Below are positions 1 to 9,436 of a stretch of 64,000 bases of DNA, one piece after another. A program made the translations under genes and the position numbers. Source of the stretch: Paraburkholderia agricolaris (GTDB lineage: Bacteria; Pseudomonadota; Gammaproteobacteria; Burkholderiales; Burkholderiaceae); the NCBI RefSeq assembly GCF_009455635.1, contig NZ_QPER01000002.1, positions 2,480,001-2,544,000 of the forward strand, given 5' to 3'. Position 1 is the first letter of the stretch; each line of letters starts with the position of its first letter. The notes under the pieces were generated by a model, which worked only from the letters and a program-made list of their open reading frames with translations, was not told the origin of the DNA and did no database searches.

Positions 1-770
1 CCGTGCTCAAGTTGTCGAACGTCAGCAACGACAGGCTTCGCCACGTCGATCTGCTGATTCGCCGCGGCGAGATCCACGGGCTCGCGGGATTGATCGGCAG
101 CGGACGCACGGAGATCCTGCAAACCATCTTCGGCATTCGCAAGATCGAGGCAGGCGCGATCGTGATCGAAGGTCAATCCCGCGCACGTATGACGCCGGCC
201 GAAGCCATCCGGCTCGGGGTCGCGCTGGTGCCTGAAGATCGTCATCTGGAAGGGCTCGTTCTCGACCATTCGATCGAGCGCAATCTGACCTTGCCGCGCT
301 TGCCGCAATTCTCCCGTTGGGGGTGGCTGCGCAGCCAGGCGGCCGTCAATCAGGCGAAGCACTCGATGCAGGAACTCGCCGTCAAGGCACCGGGTTCGTC
401 GACCCCGGTCAAATTCCTCTCCGGCGGCAACCAGCAAAAAGTGGTCTTTGCAAAGTGGAATCACCCGCGTCCCAGGATCCTTCTGCTCGACGAACCGACA
501 GTCGGCGTGGATGTCGGCGCGCGCGAGGAGATCTACGACGTGATCCAGGACGCCGCGCACGCGGGCACCGCCGTGCTCGTCGTGTCCTCCGACCTCGATG
601 AGTTGCTGCGCCTGTGTGGCCGGATTTCGATCGTTGTGGACGGCTCGATCGTCAAGAGCGTCGAACGTGCCGATCTCGCCAACGCCGAGGCGCTTCATCA
701 CCTGATCCAGTTGTCCCGTTCTTCCATCGAGTCCCCCGGCGGGACTTCTTCCAGGGCGCATTCAAAATGA
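1..770 (+). CDS. Sugar ABC transporter ATP-binding protein, C-terminal part (partial)
   Basis: The gene enters from outside the window, so only about 256 codons of the C-terminal ABC domain of a ribose/xylose-type double ATPase (RbsA/XylG family) are visible. It shows the degenerate second-domain Walker A (GLIGSGRTE), the signature LSGGNQQK and a Walker B with ILLLDEPTVGVDVGA, all typical of the CUT2 class. It energises import of a monosaccharide at the inner membrane. Its stop overlaps the permease start as ATGA (767-770), so the two are translationally coupled. The sugar cannot be told from this half. Confidence 0.93.
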   Translation, partial: VLKLSNVSNDRLRHVDLLIRRGEIHGLAGLIGSGRTEILQTIFGIRKIEAGAIVIEGQSRARMTPAEAIRLGVALVPEDRHLEGLVLDHSIERNLTLPRLPQFSRWGWLRSQAAVNQAKHSMQELAVKAPGSSTPVKFLSGGNQQKVVFAKWNHPRPRILLLDEPTVGVDVGAREEIYDVIQDAAHAGTAVLVVSSDLDELLRLCGRISIVVDGSIVKSVERADLANAEALHHLIQLSRSSIESPGGTSSRAHSK

Positions 771-1768
771 ACGATTCTGTCTCGCCGATGACGGCCGAAC
801 GGCAGGCATCGCCACCGCGCAAGAGCCGCATGCGGCGCATCGCGCAACTCCTGCTGCAAGGCGAGCGGCCCTATGCACTGTACGGCGCGTTCGCCATCCT
901 GCTGGTGGTGTTCAGCTTCGCTTCACCCTGGTTTCTCTCGATCGATAACTTCCTGAATATCGGCCGGCAAACCGCGCTCGTGTCGATCATCGCTGTCGGC
1001 ATGACCTTTGTGATCATCGCGCGGCAAATCGATCTCTCGGTAGGCTCGACACTGGCGCTGTCGGGTATGTCCGCGGCGCTTGCCATGGCGTATGTCGGCG
1101 ACAACTGGATCGTCGGCGCGATTGCGGGTATTGGCACCGGCGCGATTGTCGGCGCGATCAACGGGGTCGTGAGCACGCGGCTGAACATCCCCTCCTTTCT
1201 CGTGACGCTCGGCACCTTGAGCGCCGCACGCGGACTCGCCTTGATGGTGACGACCACGCGGCCCGAGATCATCACCAACGACTCGTTCATCGCGATCTTC
1301 GGCGAGGGCGACATTGCCGGTGTGCCGGTGCCGATCATCTGGACCGTGCTGACCGTGATCGCCGGCATCCTGCTGCTGCATTACAGCGTGTTCGGCCGGC
1401 AGATCTATGCAGCCGGCGGCAATCCGACGGCGGCGCTCTACTCCGGCATCAACACGCGACGCGTGACCACCCTCGCCTTCATTCTCACCGGCATGCTGGC
1501 CGGACTCGCCGCGCTCGTGCTGTCGGCACGCTCGCATGCGGCACGGCCCGACGTCGTGCAAGGCATGGAGCTCGACGTGATCGCTTCGGTGACGCTCGGC
1601 GGCTGCAGTCTGTTCGGGGGCCGCGGCTTCGTGCTCGGCACGCTGCTCGGCAGTCTCATCATCGGCACGCTCAATAACGGGCTGGTGCTGCTCGGTGTCA
1701 GTTCATCGCTGCAACTGGTGATCAAGGGGGCCATCATCGTCGCGGCGGTGGCCTTCACCAGAAAATGA
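767..1768 (+). CDS. Sugar ABC transporter permease (RbsC family)
   Basis: This 333-aa integral membrane protein of the BPD_transp_2 family forms the channel of the CUT2 importer. The ATG at 767 overlaps the stop of the ATPase gene; the frame is open further upstream, but that stretch lies inside the ATPase gene. Multiple hydrophobic segments run from about residue 30 to the end. The conserved cytoplasmic loop has GGNPTAA and a run SGINTRR, and the C-terminal part has the glycine-rich VTLGGCSLFGGRG typical of RbsC-like permeases. It is followed after 130 bp by the binding protein, so the operon order is ATPase - permease - binding protein. Confidence 0.93.
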   Translation: MNDSVSPMTAERQASPPRKSRMRRIAQLLLQGERPYALYGAFAILLVVFSFASPWFLSIDNFLNIGRQTALVSIIAVGMTFVIIARQIDLSVGSTLALSGMSAALAMAYVGDNWIVGAIAGIGTGAIVGAINGVVSTRLNIPSFLVTLGTLSAARGLALMVTTTRPEIITNDSFIAIFGEGDIAGVPVPIIWTVLTVIAGILLLHYSVFGRQIYAAGGNPTAALYSGINTRRVTTLAFILTGMLAGLAALVLSARSHAARPDVVQGMELDVIASVTLGGCSLFGGRGFVLGTLLGSLIIGTLNNGLVLLGVSSSLQLVIKGAIIVAAVAFTRK

Positions 1769-1897
1769 GCGGGACATGAGCGCGAAGCGATCCAGAAAAT
1801 GACGAGGGCACGTCGATCGCGCGTGAGTTCGCGTGCCCGCGCTGTTCGTGAATGGCAGGAGACGTAACACCAACATGAAGACCAACGGAGAAGAAAC

Positions 1898-3049
1898 ATG
1901 AAACATCGTCGTGGCTCAGGATACGTTCTACCCACTCTCATGGCGGCCGCCGCAGCCGCCCTCATGGCACTGGCAACGCCGGGCGCCTACGCGCAATGCG
2001 TGACGAGTCTGCCGGTCGGATCGATCGGTCCGAAGACGATTGTCGGGCAAGGGCCGAACGGCGAAAAAGCGGCCTCGGTGGATGCCGTCAAGCTGAGCGA
2101 CGCCGACATCGCCAAAATCAAGGCCGGCAAATTCAAGGTCGGTATTTCGATGCAGACCATGAATCTCGACTGGTCGCAACTGCAGGTGCAAGGCATCACG
2201 GATACGCTCAAGAAGTACGGCGTGGAAGTGATCGGCACGGCGTCGGCGGAATACCAGGTCGACAAGCAGATCGCGGATATCGAAAACACCATTCAACGCC
2301 ATCCGGACGGCATCATCTCCATCCCGGTCGACGGAACGGCGACGGCCGCCACCTACAAGAAAGTGTCCGAAGCCGGCATCAAGCTCGTGTTCATGGACAA
2401 CGTGCCGACCGGCCTGAAGCATCCCGAGCAATACGCGTCGATGATTTCCGCCGACAGCGAAGGCAACGGCCAGATCGCGGCGAAGGTGCTCGCCTCGTGT
2501 GTGCCGCAAGGCGGCACCATCGGGCTCGTGAATTTCGGCGTGGACTACTTCAGCACGACGGAGCGCACCAAGGCCGTCAACGACTGGTTCAAGAAAAATC
2601 GTCCCGACATCAAGATCAAACAGGTCGCGTTTACGGATCCGTCCAAGGTGGGGCAGATCGCGGGCGATTTCCTGACCGGCAATCCGGACGTCAAGGGTCT
2701 GTTCGCCGTCTGGGATCAACCGGCGCTCGACACGCTGACGTCGATGCGGGCACAAGGGGTGAATATTCCCGTCACGACAGTCGACCTCGGTCTGCAATCC
2801 GCAATCGAGATCGCCAAGGGCGGACCGCTGAAGGCAACCGGCTCGCAACGTCCGTACGATCAGGGCGTGGCCGAGGCCATGGCGATGATGAAGGCGCTGA
2901 TCGGCCAGACGCCGCCGGCCTGGATCGGCGTGCAGTCTCTGCCGGTGGTTCAGTCGAATGTGCTCGAATCGTACAAGACGGTGTTCAAGAAAGACCCGCC
3001 GCCCCAGCTTGCGGACGCATGCAAGAAAGCCAGGCCGGCTTGCGGTTGA
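1898..3049 (+). CDS. Periplasmic sugar-binding protein of ABC importer
   Basis: This 383-aa substrate-binding protein belongs to the Peripla_BP_4 (RbsB-like) family. The N-terminus (about residues 1-32) is a signal peptide ending in GAYAQ. The mature part begins with an unusual stretch of about 45 residues (GPKTIVGQGPNGEKAAS) before the RbsB-like core starts at KVGISMQTMN. Later landmarks are DGIISIPVDG and FAVWDQPALDT. A good ribosome site (GGAGAAG) lies 6 bases ahead of the ATG. It delivers the sugar to the preceding permease/ATPase pair; the ligand is unknown. Confidence 0.92.
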   Translation: MKHRRGSGYVLPTLMAAAAAALMALATPGAYAQCVTSLPVGSIGPKTIVGQGPNGEKAASVDAVKLSDADIAKIKAGKFKVGISMQTMNLDWSQLQVQGITDTLKKYGVEVIGTASAEYQVDKQIADIENTIQRHPDGIISIPVDGTATAATYKKVSEAGIKLVFMDNVPTGLKHPEQYASMISADSEGNGQIAAKVLASCVPQGGTIGLVNFGVDYFSTTERTKAVNDWFKKNRPDIKIKQVAFTDPSKVGQIAGDFLTGNPDVKGLFAVWDQPALDTLTSMRAQGVNIPVTTVDLGLQSAIEIAKGGPLKATGSQRPYDQGVAEAMAMMKALIGQTPPAWIGVQSLPVVQSNVLESYKTVFKKDPPPQLADACKKARPACG

Positions 3050-3228
3050 CGCTTGCCGCGTGACACCTTGCCCGGGCGGAGCAAGGTAGTATTATGGTTT
3101 GGCGTCCGGCGTACGGCCCATCATGGCTGATACATCAGGCGCCCAACGCAGCAGCCATGCCATAGGGCAACGGGCGCGTGCATCGACTGTTATGCTCGCG
3201 GCCCGTGCTGTCATTCCATCCGCCATCC

Positions 3229-4395
3229 ATGAGTTCTGCAAGCCGCCGTATTGCGCATCTGGACATGGACGCGTTCTACGCGTCCGTCGAACTCCTGCGC
3301 TATCCCGAACTGCGCGGCAAGGCGGTGGTGATCGGCGGCGGGCGCAACGGCACGCCGCAAACGCTTGAAGACGGCAGCCGCAGCTTTGCGAAGCTGCGCG
3401 ATTACGCGGGCCGCGGCGTGGTGACCACCTCCACTTACGAAGCCCGTGCGCTCGGCGTGTTCTCCGCGATGGGCATGATGAAAGCCGCCGTGCTCGCGCC
3501 CGACGCGGTTCTGCTGCCCACCGATTTCGAGTCGTATCGCCACTACTCGCGCCTGTTCAAGGCGGCGGTTGCAAATTTCACGGACCGGATCGAAGACCGC
3601 GGCATCGACGAAATCTACATCGACCTCACCGAGCTGCCCGGCGAGCCGCACGAGATCGCCGCGCGCATCAAGCAGGCCGTCAATCAGGCAACCGGCCTCA
3701 CCTGCTCCATCTGCGTCGCGCCGAACAAGCTGCTGGCGAAAATCGGCTCCGAACTCGACAAACCCAACGGCCTCACGATTCTGACGCCGGCGGACGTGCC
3801 GTTGCGGGTATGGCCGTTGCCGGTGCGCAAGGTCAACGGGATCGGACCGAAGGCCGCGGAAAAGCTCACCGCGCTCGGTCTCGCCACGGTCGGCGATCTG
3901 GCGGCGGCAGACGCGGGCCTGTTGCAGGATCATTTCGGGCGCAGCTACTCGGCGTGGCTCATGCAAGTCGCGCAAGGCTACGACGAGCGGCCGGTCGTGG
4001 TCGAATCGGAACCGAAGTCGATGAGCCGCGAGACGACCTTCGAGCGCGATCTGCATCCGCGCCACGATCGGCCGGCCCTGTCCAGTTCGTTTACCGGCTT
4101 ATGCGTGCGGGTGGCGGAAGACCTGGTGAGGAAGGGCTATGTGGGCCGCACGGTGGGCATCAAGCTGCGCTACGACGATTTCCGCACGGTCACGCGCGAC
4201 CTGACGCTCGACGAACCGACTGCCGACGCCACCGAGATCCGGCGCGCGGCAACCGAGTGTCTGCGACGGGTGGAATTGAACCGCAAGCTGCGGCTGCTGG
4301 GTGTGCGCGTCAGCGCGTTGACACCGGCCAATGCGCAAACGGTGAAGACGCGCGTACCGGTTCAGGCCGATTTGCCTTTCACCAACGACGATTAA
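3229..4395 (+). CDS. dinB: DNA polymerase IV (Y-family translesion polymerase)
   Basis: This 388-aa Y-family polymerase copies past damaged bases. The first catalytic motif is HLDMDAFYASVE (Asp12/Asp14) and the second is IDEIYIDLT (Asp127, Glu128). The finger domain follows (TSTYEARALGVFSAMG), then helix-hairpin-helix residues (VNGIGPKAAEKL), then the little-finger domain with the TTFERDL motif. The start MSSASRRIAHLD is chosen because the domain begins directly after it, although the frame stays open 51 bases further upstream. An insert of roughly 15 residues (GRNGTPQTLEDGS) lies before the finger motif. I found no clear LexA box upstream. Confidence 0.97.
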   Translation: MSSASRRIAHLDMDAFYASVELLRYPELRGKAVVIGGGRNGTPQTLEDGSRSFAKLRDYAGRGVVTTSTYEARALGVFSAMGMMKAAVLAPDAVLLPTDFESYRHYSRLFKAAVANFTDRIEDRGIDEIYIDLTELPGEPHEIAARIKQAVNQATGLTCSICVAPNKLLAKIGSELDKPNGLTILTPADVPLRVWPLPVRKVNGIGPKAAEKLTALGLATVGDLAAADAGLLQDHFGRSYSAWLMQVAQGYDERPVVVESEPKSMSRETTFERDLHPRHDRPALSSSFTGLCVRVAEDLVRKGYVGRTVGIKLRYDDFRTVTRDLTLDEPTADATEIRRAATECLRRVELNRKLRLLGVRVSALTPANAQTVKTRVPVQADLPFTNDD

Positions 4396-4405
4396 CCCGC
4401 GACGA

Positions 4406-5830
4406 TTAACCTGCGGCTACCGCCGCGACACCGGCATTCGCGCGTGCCGCCGGCGCGCTGGTTTCCACACTCGAGGCCGCAATCGAAAACGTGAACGTAT
4501 TGATCCCGTTCGCGCTTTCCGCCGACACCGCGCCGCGATGCATCTCCGCAATCGCCTTCACGATCGCGAGACCCAGCCCGTGGTTTTCGCGGCTATTGGT
4601 GCGGGACACTTCCGCGCGATAGAAACGGTCGAACAGGTGTTCGAGCACGCCCGGCTCGATGGGCTCGCCGGGGTTCGCCACCGCCACGCGCACCTGATCC
4701 GGCGTGTTCGAAATCGTCACCGTGATCGCCGCGCCAGGCGCGCAGTGCTGGATCGCGTTCATCAGCAGATTCGTGCACGCGCGCCCAAAGAGCGAGCGGT
4801 TCACGCGCGCCACCGCATCGCCGCGCAACTGCGCGTGCACGCGGGCTTCTTCAAACGGGATCTCCAGAAACTCCAGCGTGTGCGCGACTTCCGCGGCCAG
4901 CGACACTTCGACGAGGCCCGTCGCGCGCTCGCCCTGGTCGGCACGGGCGAGGAACAGCATGTCGTTGATGATCGCGCGCATGCGTTCGAACTCTTCGAGA
5001 TTCGATTGCAGCGTATGACGCAAATCGTCGACCGAGCGGTTGCGCGTCAATGCCACTTCGGTCTGTCCGATCAGAATCGTCACCGGCGTACGCAGTTCGT
5101 GAGCGACGTCCGCATTGAACGATTCGAGGCGGCCATAAGCGCCGTCCAGACGTTCGAGTGCGCCGTTGAAGGAGTTGGCCAGATCGTTCAGTTCGAGCGG
5201 CAGCGAAGCGGTATTCAGACGTTGCGAGCGGTTGTTCGGGCTCACTGCGGACGCATCTCGCGTCAAGCGCGTCAACGGCGCGAGACCCAGCCGGGTGACC
5301 GAGTAACTCAGCAGCAGCACGGCGAGACTGCCCAACGCGGACAGCGCGGCGAGCGCCGAGCCGAACACGCGCATGGTGCGGAAGTTGGGCGAACAACTGG
5401 CGGCGACCTGCAATTGCACCGCTGGGCGCGCACCATTAGCCGCTATCGGCACGGTAATGGTCAGCATGTCCGCGCCGCCGCCGGCTGGTGCAATAGTCGC
5501 GTATCCGCCCGCCCAGCTCGATACCACGGGGCCCTCGACCAGCTTGCCGTAGTGGAAATACGGATCGGCACTCGACACCGCATAGATGGTGCTGCCGTCG
5601 CGCGGTGTCATGTCGGTGAGTTTTTCACGCGCCATGCGCCACTTTTCCGGCGTCACCGCATGAGAGACGATGATGCGCGCGATCTCCGTGCGATCGTCGA
5701 GCGACTCGCGCAGGTGATGCTGAAGTTGCGTGCGCAACACCACAAAGAGCCCGGTGCCCACCAGCGTGAACACGAGCAGCGCCACCAGCGCGAACATCAG
5801 CGCAAGGCGGCGGGCAATAGAACGGTTCAT
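4406..5830 (-). CDS. Sensor histidine kinase of OmpR-type two-component system
   Basis: This 474-aa membrane kinase has one TM helix at about residues 10-33, a periplasmic sensor loop of about 120 residues, a second TM near 157-178, a HAMP region, and the dimerisation domain with the phospho-accepting His244 in DVAHELRTP. The ATPase domain has an N box (LLMNAIQHC) and a G box (HGLGLAIVKAI). The architecture resembles heavy-metal or IrlS/CusS-type sensors. It overlaps the regulator gene by ATGA (5827-5830). Because it follows the RND pump genes in the same direction, it probably senses a pump substrate or envelope stress; this is inferred. Confidence 0.95.
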   Translation of the reverse strand: MNRSIARRLALMFALVALLVFTLVGTGLFVVLRTQLQHHLRESLDDRTEIARIIVSHAVTPEKWRMAREKLTDMTPRDGSTIYAVSSADPYFHYGKLVEGPVVSSWAGGYATIAPAGGGADMLTITVPIAANGARPAVQLQVAASCSPNFRTMRVFGSALAALSALGSLAVLLLSYSVTRLGLAPLTRLTRDASAVSPNNRSQRLNTASLPLELNDLANSFNGALERLDGAYGRLESFNADVAHELRTPVTILIGQTEVALTRNRSVDDLRHTLQSNLEEFERMRAIINDMLFLARADQGERATGLVEVSLAAEVAHTLEFLEIPFEEARVHAQLRGDAVARVNRSLFGRACTNLLMNAIQHCAPGAAITVTISNTPDQVRVAVANPGEPIEPGVLEHLFDRFYRAEVSRTNSRENHGLGLAIVKAIAEMHRGAVSAESANGINTFTFSIAASSVETSAPAARANAGVAAVAAG

Positions 5831-6513
5831 GTTTGCTCTGCCTCTTCACGTACTTCGAGCACGTAGCCCATGCCGCGCACGGTGTGCAGCAGCTTCGAGG
5901 AAAACGGGCCGTCGAGTTTGGCGCGCAGCCGCTTGATCGCGGTTTCGACCACGTTCGTATGGCTGTCGAAGTTGACGTCCCACACGAGTTCGGTAATCGC
6001 GGTCTTCGAGAGAATGTCGCCCTGGCGGCGCGCCAGCACGCTGAGCAACTGGAATTCCTTGGCGGTCAGATCGAGACGCACGCCGTCGCGGGTAGCGCGG
6101 CGGCCGATCAGATCGACGAACAGATCGCCCACGGAAATCAGTGTGGATTCCTGCGAGCGCGTGCGGCGCGCCAATGCATGCAGCCGCTCGACCAGTTCGA
6201 GAAAGGAAAAGGGTTTGGTGAGGTAGTCGTCCGCGCCTTCGCGCAAACCCCGCACGCGGTCGTTCACATGGTCGCGGGCCGTCAGCATGATGACCGGGGT
6301 CGACTTGCGCATGCGCAGCGCCTTGAGCACGCTGAAACCGTCGCGTTTGGGCAGCATCACGTCGAGGACGATTACGTCGTAATCGAATTCGGTGGCCAGA
6401 TGCATGCCTTCCTCGCCGTCGAGCGCGACGTCGACGACCCAGCCCTGCTCTGTCAAACCGGAGCGCAGGTAGTCCACCACCTTATGCTCGTCTTCAACGA
6501 TCAGCAATTTCAT
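5827..6513 (-). CDS. OmpR/PhoB-family response regulator
   Basis: This 228-aa regulator has a receiver domain with the acidic pair at residues 7-8, phospho-acceptor Asp51 in VIVLDVMLP and Lys100 in YLTKPFS. A winged-helix DNA-binding domain spans about 127-222 (LTAKEFQLLSVLARRQG, ending HTVRGMGYVLE). It resembles the IrlR/CopR/CzcR group. It lies 86 bases downstream of the outer-membrane factor gene of the efflux operon and overlaps the kinase gene by 4 bases. The likely target is the RND operon promoter upstream of 12661. Confidence 0.96.
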   Translation of the reverse strand: MKLLIVEDEHKVVDYLRSGLTEQGWVVDVALDGEEGMHLATEFDYDVIVLDVMLPKRDGFSVLKALRMRKSTPVIMLTARDHVNDRVRGLREGADDYLTKPFSFLELVERLHALARRTRSQESTLISVGDLFVDLIGRRATRDGVRLDLTAKEFQLLSVLARRQGDILSKTAITELVWDVNFDSHTNVVETAIKRLRAKLDGPFSSKLLHTVRGMGYVLEVREEAEQT

Positions 6514-6599
6514 GCGCGTCCCCTTGTACCTGCATTATACGAAACGCCTCGTTTTCCGTTTTCCGCCTTCCTGTCTGGCCGTGTCATTCGTCGGGAGGC

Positions 6600-8168
6600 T
6601 CACTTCGCGGGAGCCATCGCCTCCTTCGTGTTCGTCGCGTTCGCTGCGTTCGCTGCGTTGGTTGCTTCGCCGGGCTGCTGCGTGCCCGACATGTCCGTGC
6701 CAGCACCATCCCAGCCGCCGCCGAGCGCCTTCACCAGCGACACCGACAGCGTCATCTGCTGACCATGAATCTGCACGTCCTGACGCTCGCTGGTGAGAAG
6801 CGACTGCTGCGCGGTGATGACGTCGAGATAGGCGACGAGGCCGCCCGAATAACGGTCGTTGGCGAGCGCCAGCAGATGCTGCGCATCGGTCACCGCCTCG
6901 TGCGACTGCTTCGCCGCGCCGTCCAGCACCGACAGACCGGTGATGCCGTCCTGCACCTGCTGGAATGCGCTCAGCACGGTTTGCCGGTAGTTCGCCTCGG
7001 TCGCCTTGTAGCCTTCGCTCGCGTATTTCACGTTGGCTGCGCGGCGGCCGCCGTCGAACAGCACCTGGCCGACCGTCGCGCCGAGTGTCCACATCAGCGT
7101 CGGCGCGCTCAGCAGGCTGGCGAACTGCGTGCTTTCCCAGCCGATGCCCGGCATCAGCGTCAGGCTCGGGAAAAACGCCGCCTTGGCGACGCCGATCTGC
7201 GCATTCGCCGCCGCCATCGCGCGCTCGGCCGAGGCAATATCCGGGCGCCGCTGCAATACGTCGCTCGGCAAACCAAGCGGAATCGGCGGCACCTGCGTGG
7301 CGAGCACTCGAGACTCGATTGCGAACTGCGGCGCGGGTACGCCGACCAGCGCGGCAATCGCATGTTCTTCCTGCGCGCGCTGGTTCAGCAGCAGTTGCGC
7401 CTGCACGCGGGTCGAATCGAGCAGCGACTTCTGCTGCAACACGTCGAGCCCCGACACCGAACCGAGATCGTGCTCGGCCGTGACGTAATCGAGCGCCTTC
7501 TGCTGCAGTTTCACCGATTGATTCAGCACGTCGATCTCGGCGTCGAGTTCACGCAGCGAGAAATAGTCGGTGGCGAGATCGGTAGTGAGGACGAGCCGCG
7601 CGTTGGCGAGGTCGTCGGCCGACTGTTGCGCCGAAGCCGTGGCGCCTTCCACTTCACGGCGTATCCGGCCAAATAGATCGGTGTCGTAGTTGATCGTTGG
7701 GCCGAGTTGCACATTGTTCTGCACCGTCGACATGGTCGGCGTGGCGTAATTCGTTAGCGGCCGGTTCTGCGAAATGCGGAAGCGCGAGCCGGTCGCGCTC
7801 AGATCGACCTCGGGAATCTGCTGCGCACGCGTATTGGCGAGCGTGGCTTTGGCCTGCTCATAGTGCGCGCTTGCCGCGGCCAGCGTCTGATTCTGCGCGA
7901 GCGCCTGCGTTTCCAGCGCGGCGAGCGTCGGATCGCCGAACGTGCTCCACCAGTCCGGCGTGATCGGCGCATGCGAAGGTGCCGCGACGCGCCAGTATGA
8001 ATCGGTTTGCCAACTGGGCGGCACCTCGGCTTGCGGTCGCTGATAATCCGGGCCGACCGTGCACGCGGCCAGCAAGGCCGCGCTCGCGGCCGCCGCCAGC
8101 GCGCTGAGAGCCGCTCGTGTCGTTGACGATGTGAGTGCCCGGTCAGCGCTCGCCTGCTTCGCGATCAC
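6600..8168 (-). CDS. RND efflux outer-membrane lipoprotein (NodT family)
   Basis: This 522-aa TolC-like channel protein belongs to the OprM/NodT family. The signal peptide ends in a lipobox LLAAC (Cys at about residue 35), followed by TVGPDYQRP, which is diagnostic of the family. Two OEP repeats follow, with the landmarks LTTDLATDYFSLRELDAEI and RRPDIASAERAMAAANAQIG. The C-terminus has a low-complexity tail rich in Ala, Asn and Thr (GEATNAANAANATNTKEA). The start overlaps the end of the adaptor gene by ATGA (8165-8168). It completes a tripartite pump with the two upstream genes. Confidence 0.95.
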   Translation of the reverse strand: MIAKQASADRALTSSTTRAALSALAAAASAALLAACTVGPDYQRPQAEVPPSWQTDSYWRVAAPSHAPITPDWWSTFGDPTLAALETQALAQNQTLAAASAHYEQAKATLANTRAQQIPEVDLSATGSRFRISQNRPLTNYATPTMSTVQNNVQLGPTINYDTDLFGRIRREVEGATASAQQSADDLANARLVLTTDLATDYFSLRELDAEIDVLNQSVKLQQKALDYVTAEHDLGSVSGLDVLQQKSLLDSTRVQAQLLLNQRAQEEHAIAALVGVPAPQFAIESRVLATQVPPIPLGLPSDVLQRRPDIASAERAMAAANAQIGVAKAAFFPSLTLMPGIGWESTQFASLLSAPTLMWTLGATVGQVLFDGGRRAANVKYASEGYKATEANYRQTVLSAFQQVQDGITGLSVLDGAAKQSHEAVTDAQHLLALANDRYSGGLVAYLDVITAQQSLLTSERQDVQIHGQQMTLSVSLVKALGGGWDGAGTDMSGTQQPGEATNAANAANATNTKEAMAPAK

Positions 8169-9406
8169 GACGCCCCCTTGCCGTTTTTCTGCGGCTGCGT
8201 GATCTGCACGTGATCGCCGTCCGCGATCGAATCGCTCGGGTTGATGATGATCCTGTCGTTACCCTCGATCCCGCTCTCGATCTCAAGCGACTGCCCCAGG
8301 TCCTGCGCGATCACGATCTTGCGTAAGGCCACATTGCCCTTGTCGTCGACCACCGCGACCCGCGGACCTTCGGCGCGAAACAGCAAGGCATTGCCGGGCA
8401 CCAGCCATTTCGCATGGGCCACAGCCGGCACGGCCACCTGCACATACGCACCGGGCCGCAGCTTGTCGTCGGGATTCGGCAAGGTCACTTCGATTTGCAG
8501 CGAGCGGGTCGGCACGTCGATCGCGCCGGAGATGTGCGTGATCGTGCCGTGGAACTGCTGCCCCGGTAATTCGGCCTGAGTAACCACCACCTTCTGTCCC
8601 ACCGAAACATTCTGCGCATACGCCTGCGGCAATTGCACATAGACCCGCAACGGATCCGACTGCGCGAGAGCAAACAGCGCGCGGCTCGTGCCGCTGCCGG
8701 CATCGATCAGGTCGCCGACGTCGACATTGCGCTGCGTGACCACACCCGCGAACGGCGCGACGATGCGCTTGAACGATTCCAGTTGCTGCAGGCGTTTCAC
8801 GTTGGCATCGGCGGCAGCGAGGTTGGCGACGTCCTGCGTATAGGTGCTCTGCCGTTCGTCGAGCTCCTGCTGCGAGACCGCATCGCGTTGACGCAGTTGT
8901 TGCCAGCGGTCCAGCGAGCTTTTGGCAAGGCCGAGACTCGAACTGGTTTGCTGACGCTGCGCCAGCGCCTGCGCGAGTTCCTGATCGATTTCCGGCGTAT
9001 CCAGGTCGGCCAGCAGTTGCCCCTGCTTCACCCGCGTGCCGATATCGACATACCAGTGCAGCAGATAACCGGTGGAGCGCGCGTAAATCGGCGACTCGAC
9101 ATTGCCGCGCAACGTACCCGGCAGCAAGGTGTCGCCACCGCCTTCCGTTTGCGTCGGACTCACCACGTTCACGTACTGCACCGCGTTCTGCTTCGTCGTT
9201 TCGGCAACCGAACGGTTCTGCAGAACATTCGCGATCACCGTGCGCAATGCACCGATGGCGAGCAGCGCCAGCACGATCCAGATCGCCATCTTGGCGCGCT
9301 TCCATTCGCGGCCACGCGGCGGCAACGCGTGGCCGCCTTCGGTTTCTCGCGCGGGAATCGCTAGCGATGCATGAGTTTTTTCGGTCATCTCAGTCAGCCA
9401 TTCCAA
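8165..9406 (-). CDS. RND efflux periplasmic adaptor (membrane fusion protein)
   Basis: This protein of up to 413 aa is of the HlyD/AcrA class. One TM anchor lies at about residues 39-60, followed by a barrel-sandwich/lipoyl half-motif (YARSTGYLLHWYVDIGTRVKQG), a long coiled-coil hairpin (about 120-200) and the second lipoyl half (IVAPFAGVVTQRNVDVG). A second in-frame ATG at 9388 is an equally good start; neither has a strong ribosome site. It bridges the inner-membrane RND transporter and the outer-membrane channel. It lacks a classical lipobox, unlike AcrA. Confidence 0.95.
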   Translation of the reverse strand: MEWLTEMTEKTHASLAIPARETEGGHALPPRGREWKRAKMAIWIVLALLAIGALRTVIANVLQNRSVAETTKQNAVQYVNVVSPTQTEGGGDTLLPGTLRGNVESPIYARSTGYLLHWYVDIGTRVKQGQLLADLDTPEIDQELAQALAQRQQTSSSLGLAKSSLDRWQQLRQRDAVSQQELDERQSTYTQDVANLAAADANVKRLQQLESFKRIVAPFAGVVTQRNVDVGDLIDAGSGTSRALFALAQSDPLRVYVQLPQAYAQNVSVGQKVVVTQAELPGQQFHGTITHISGAIDVPTRSLQIEVTLPNPDDKLRPGAYVQVAVPAVAHAKWLVPGNALLFRAEGPRVAVVDDKGNVALRKIVIAQDLGQSLEIESGIEGNDRIIINPSDSIADGDHVQITQPQKNGKGAS

Positions 9407-9436
9407 TCAGCCGTACATTTCGGCCATCAATTAACG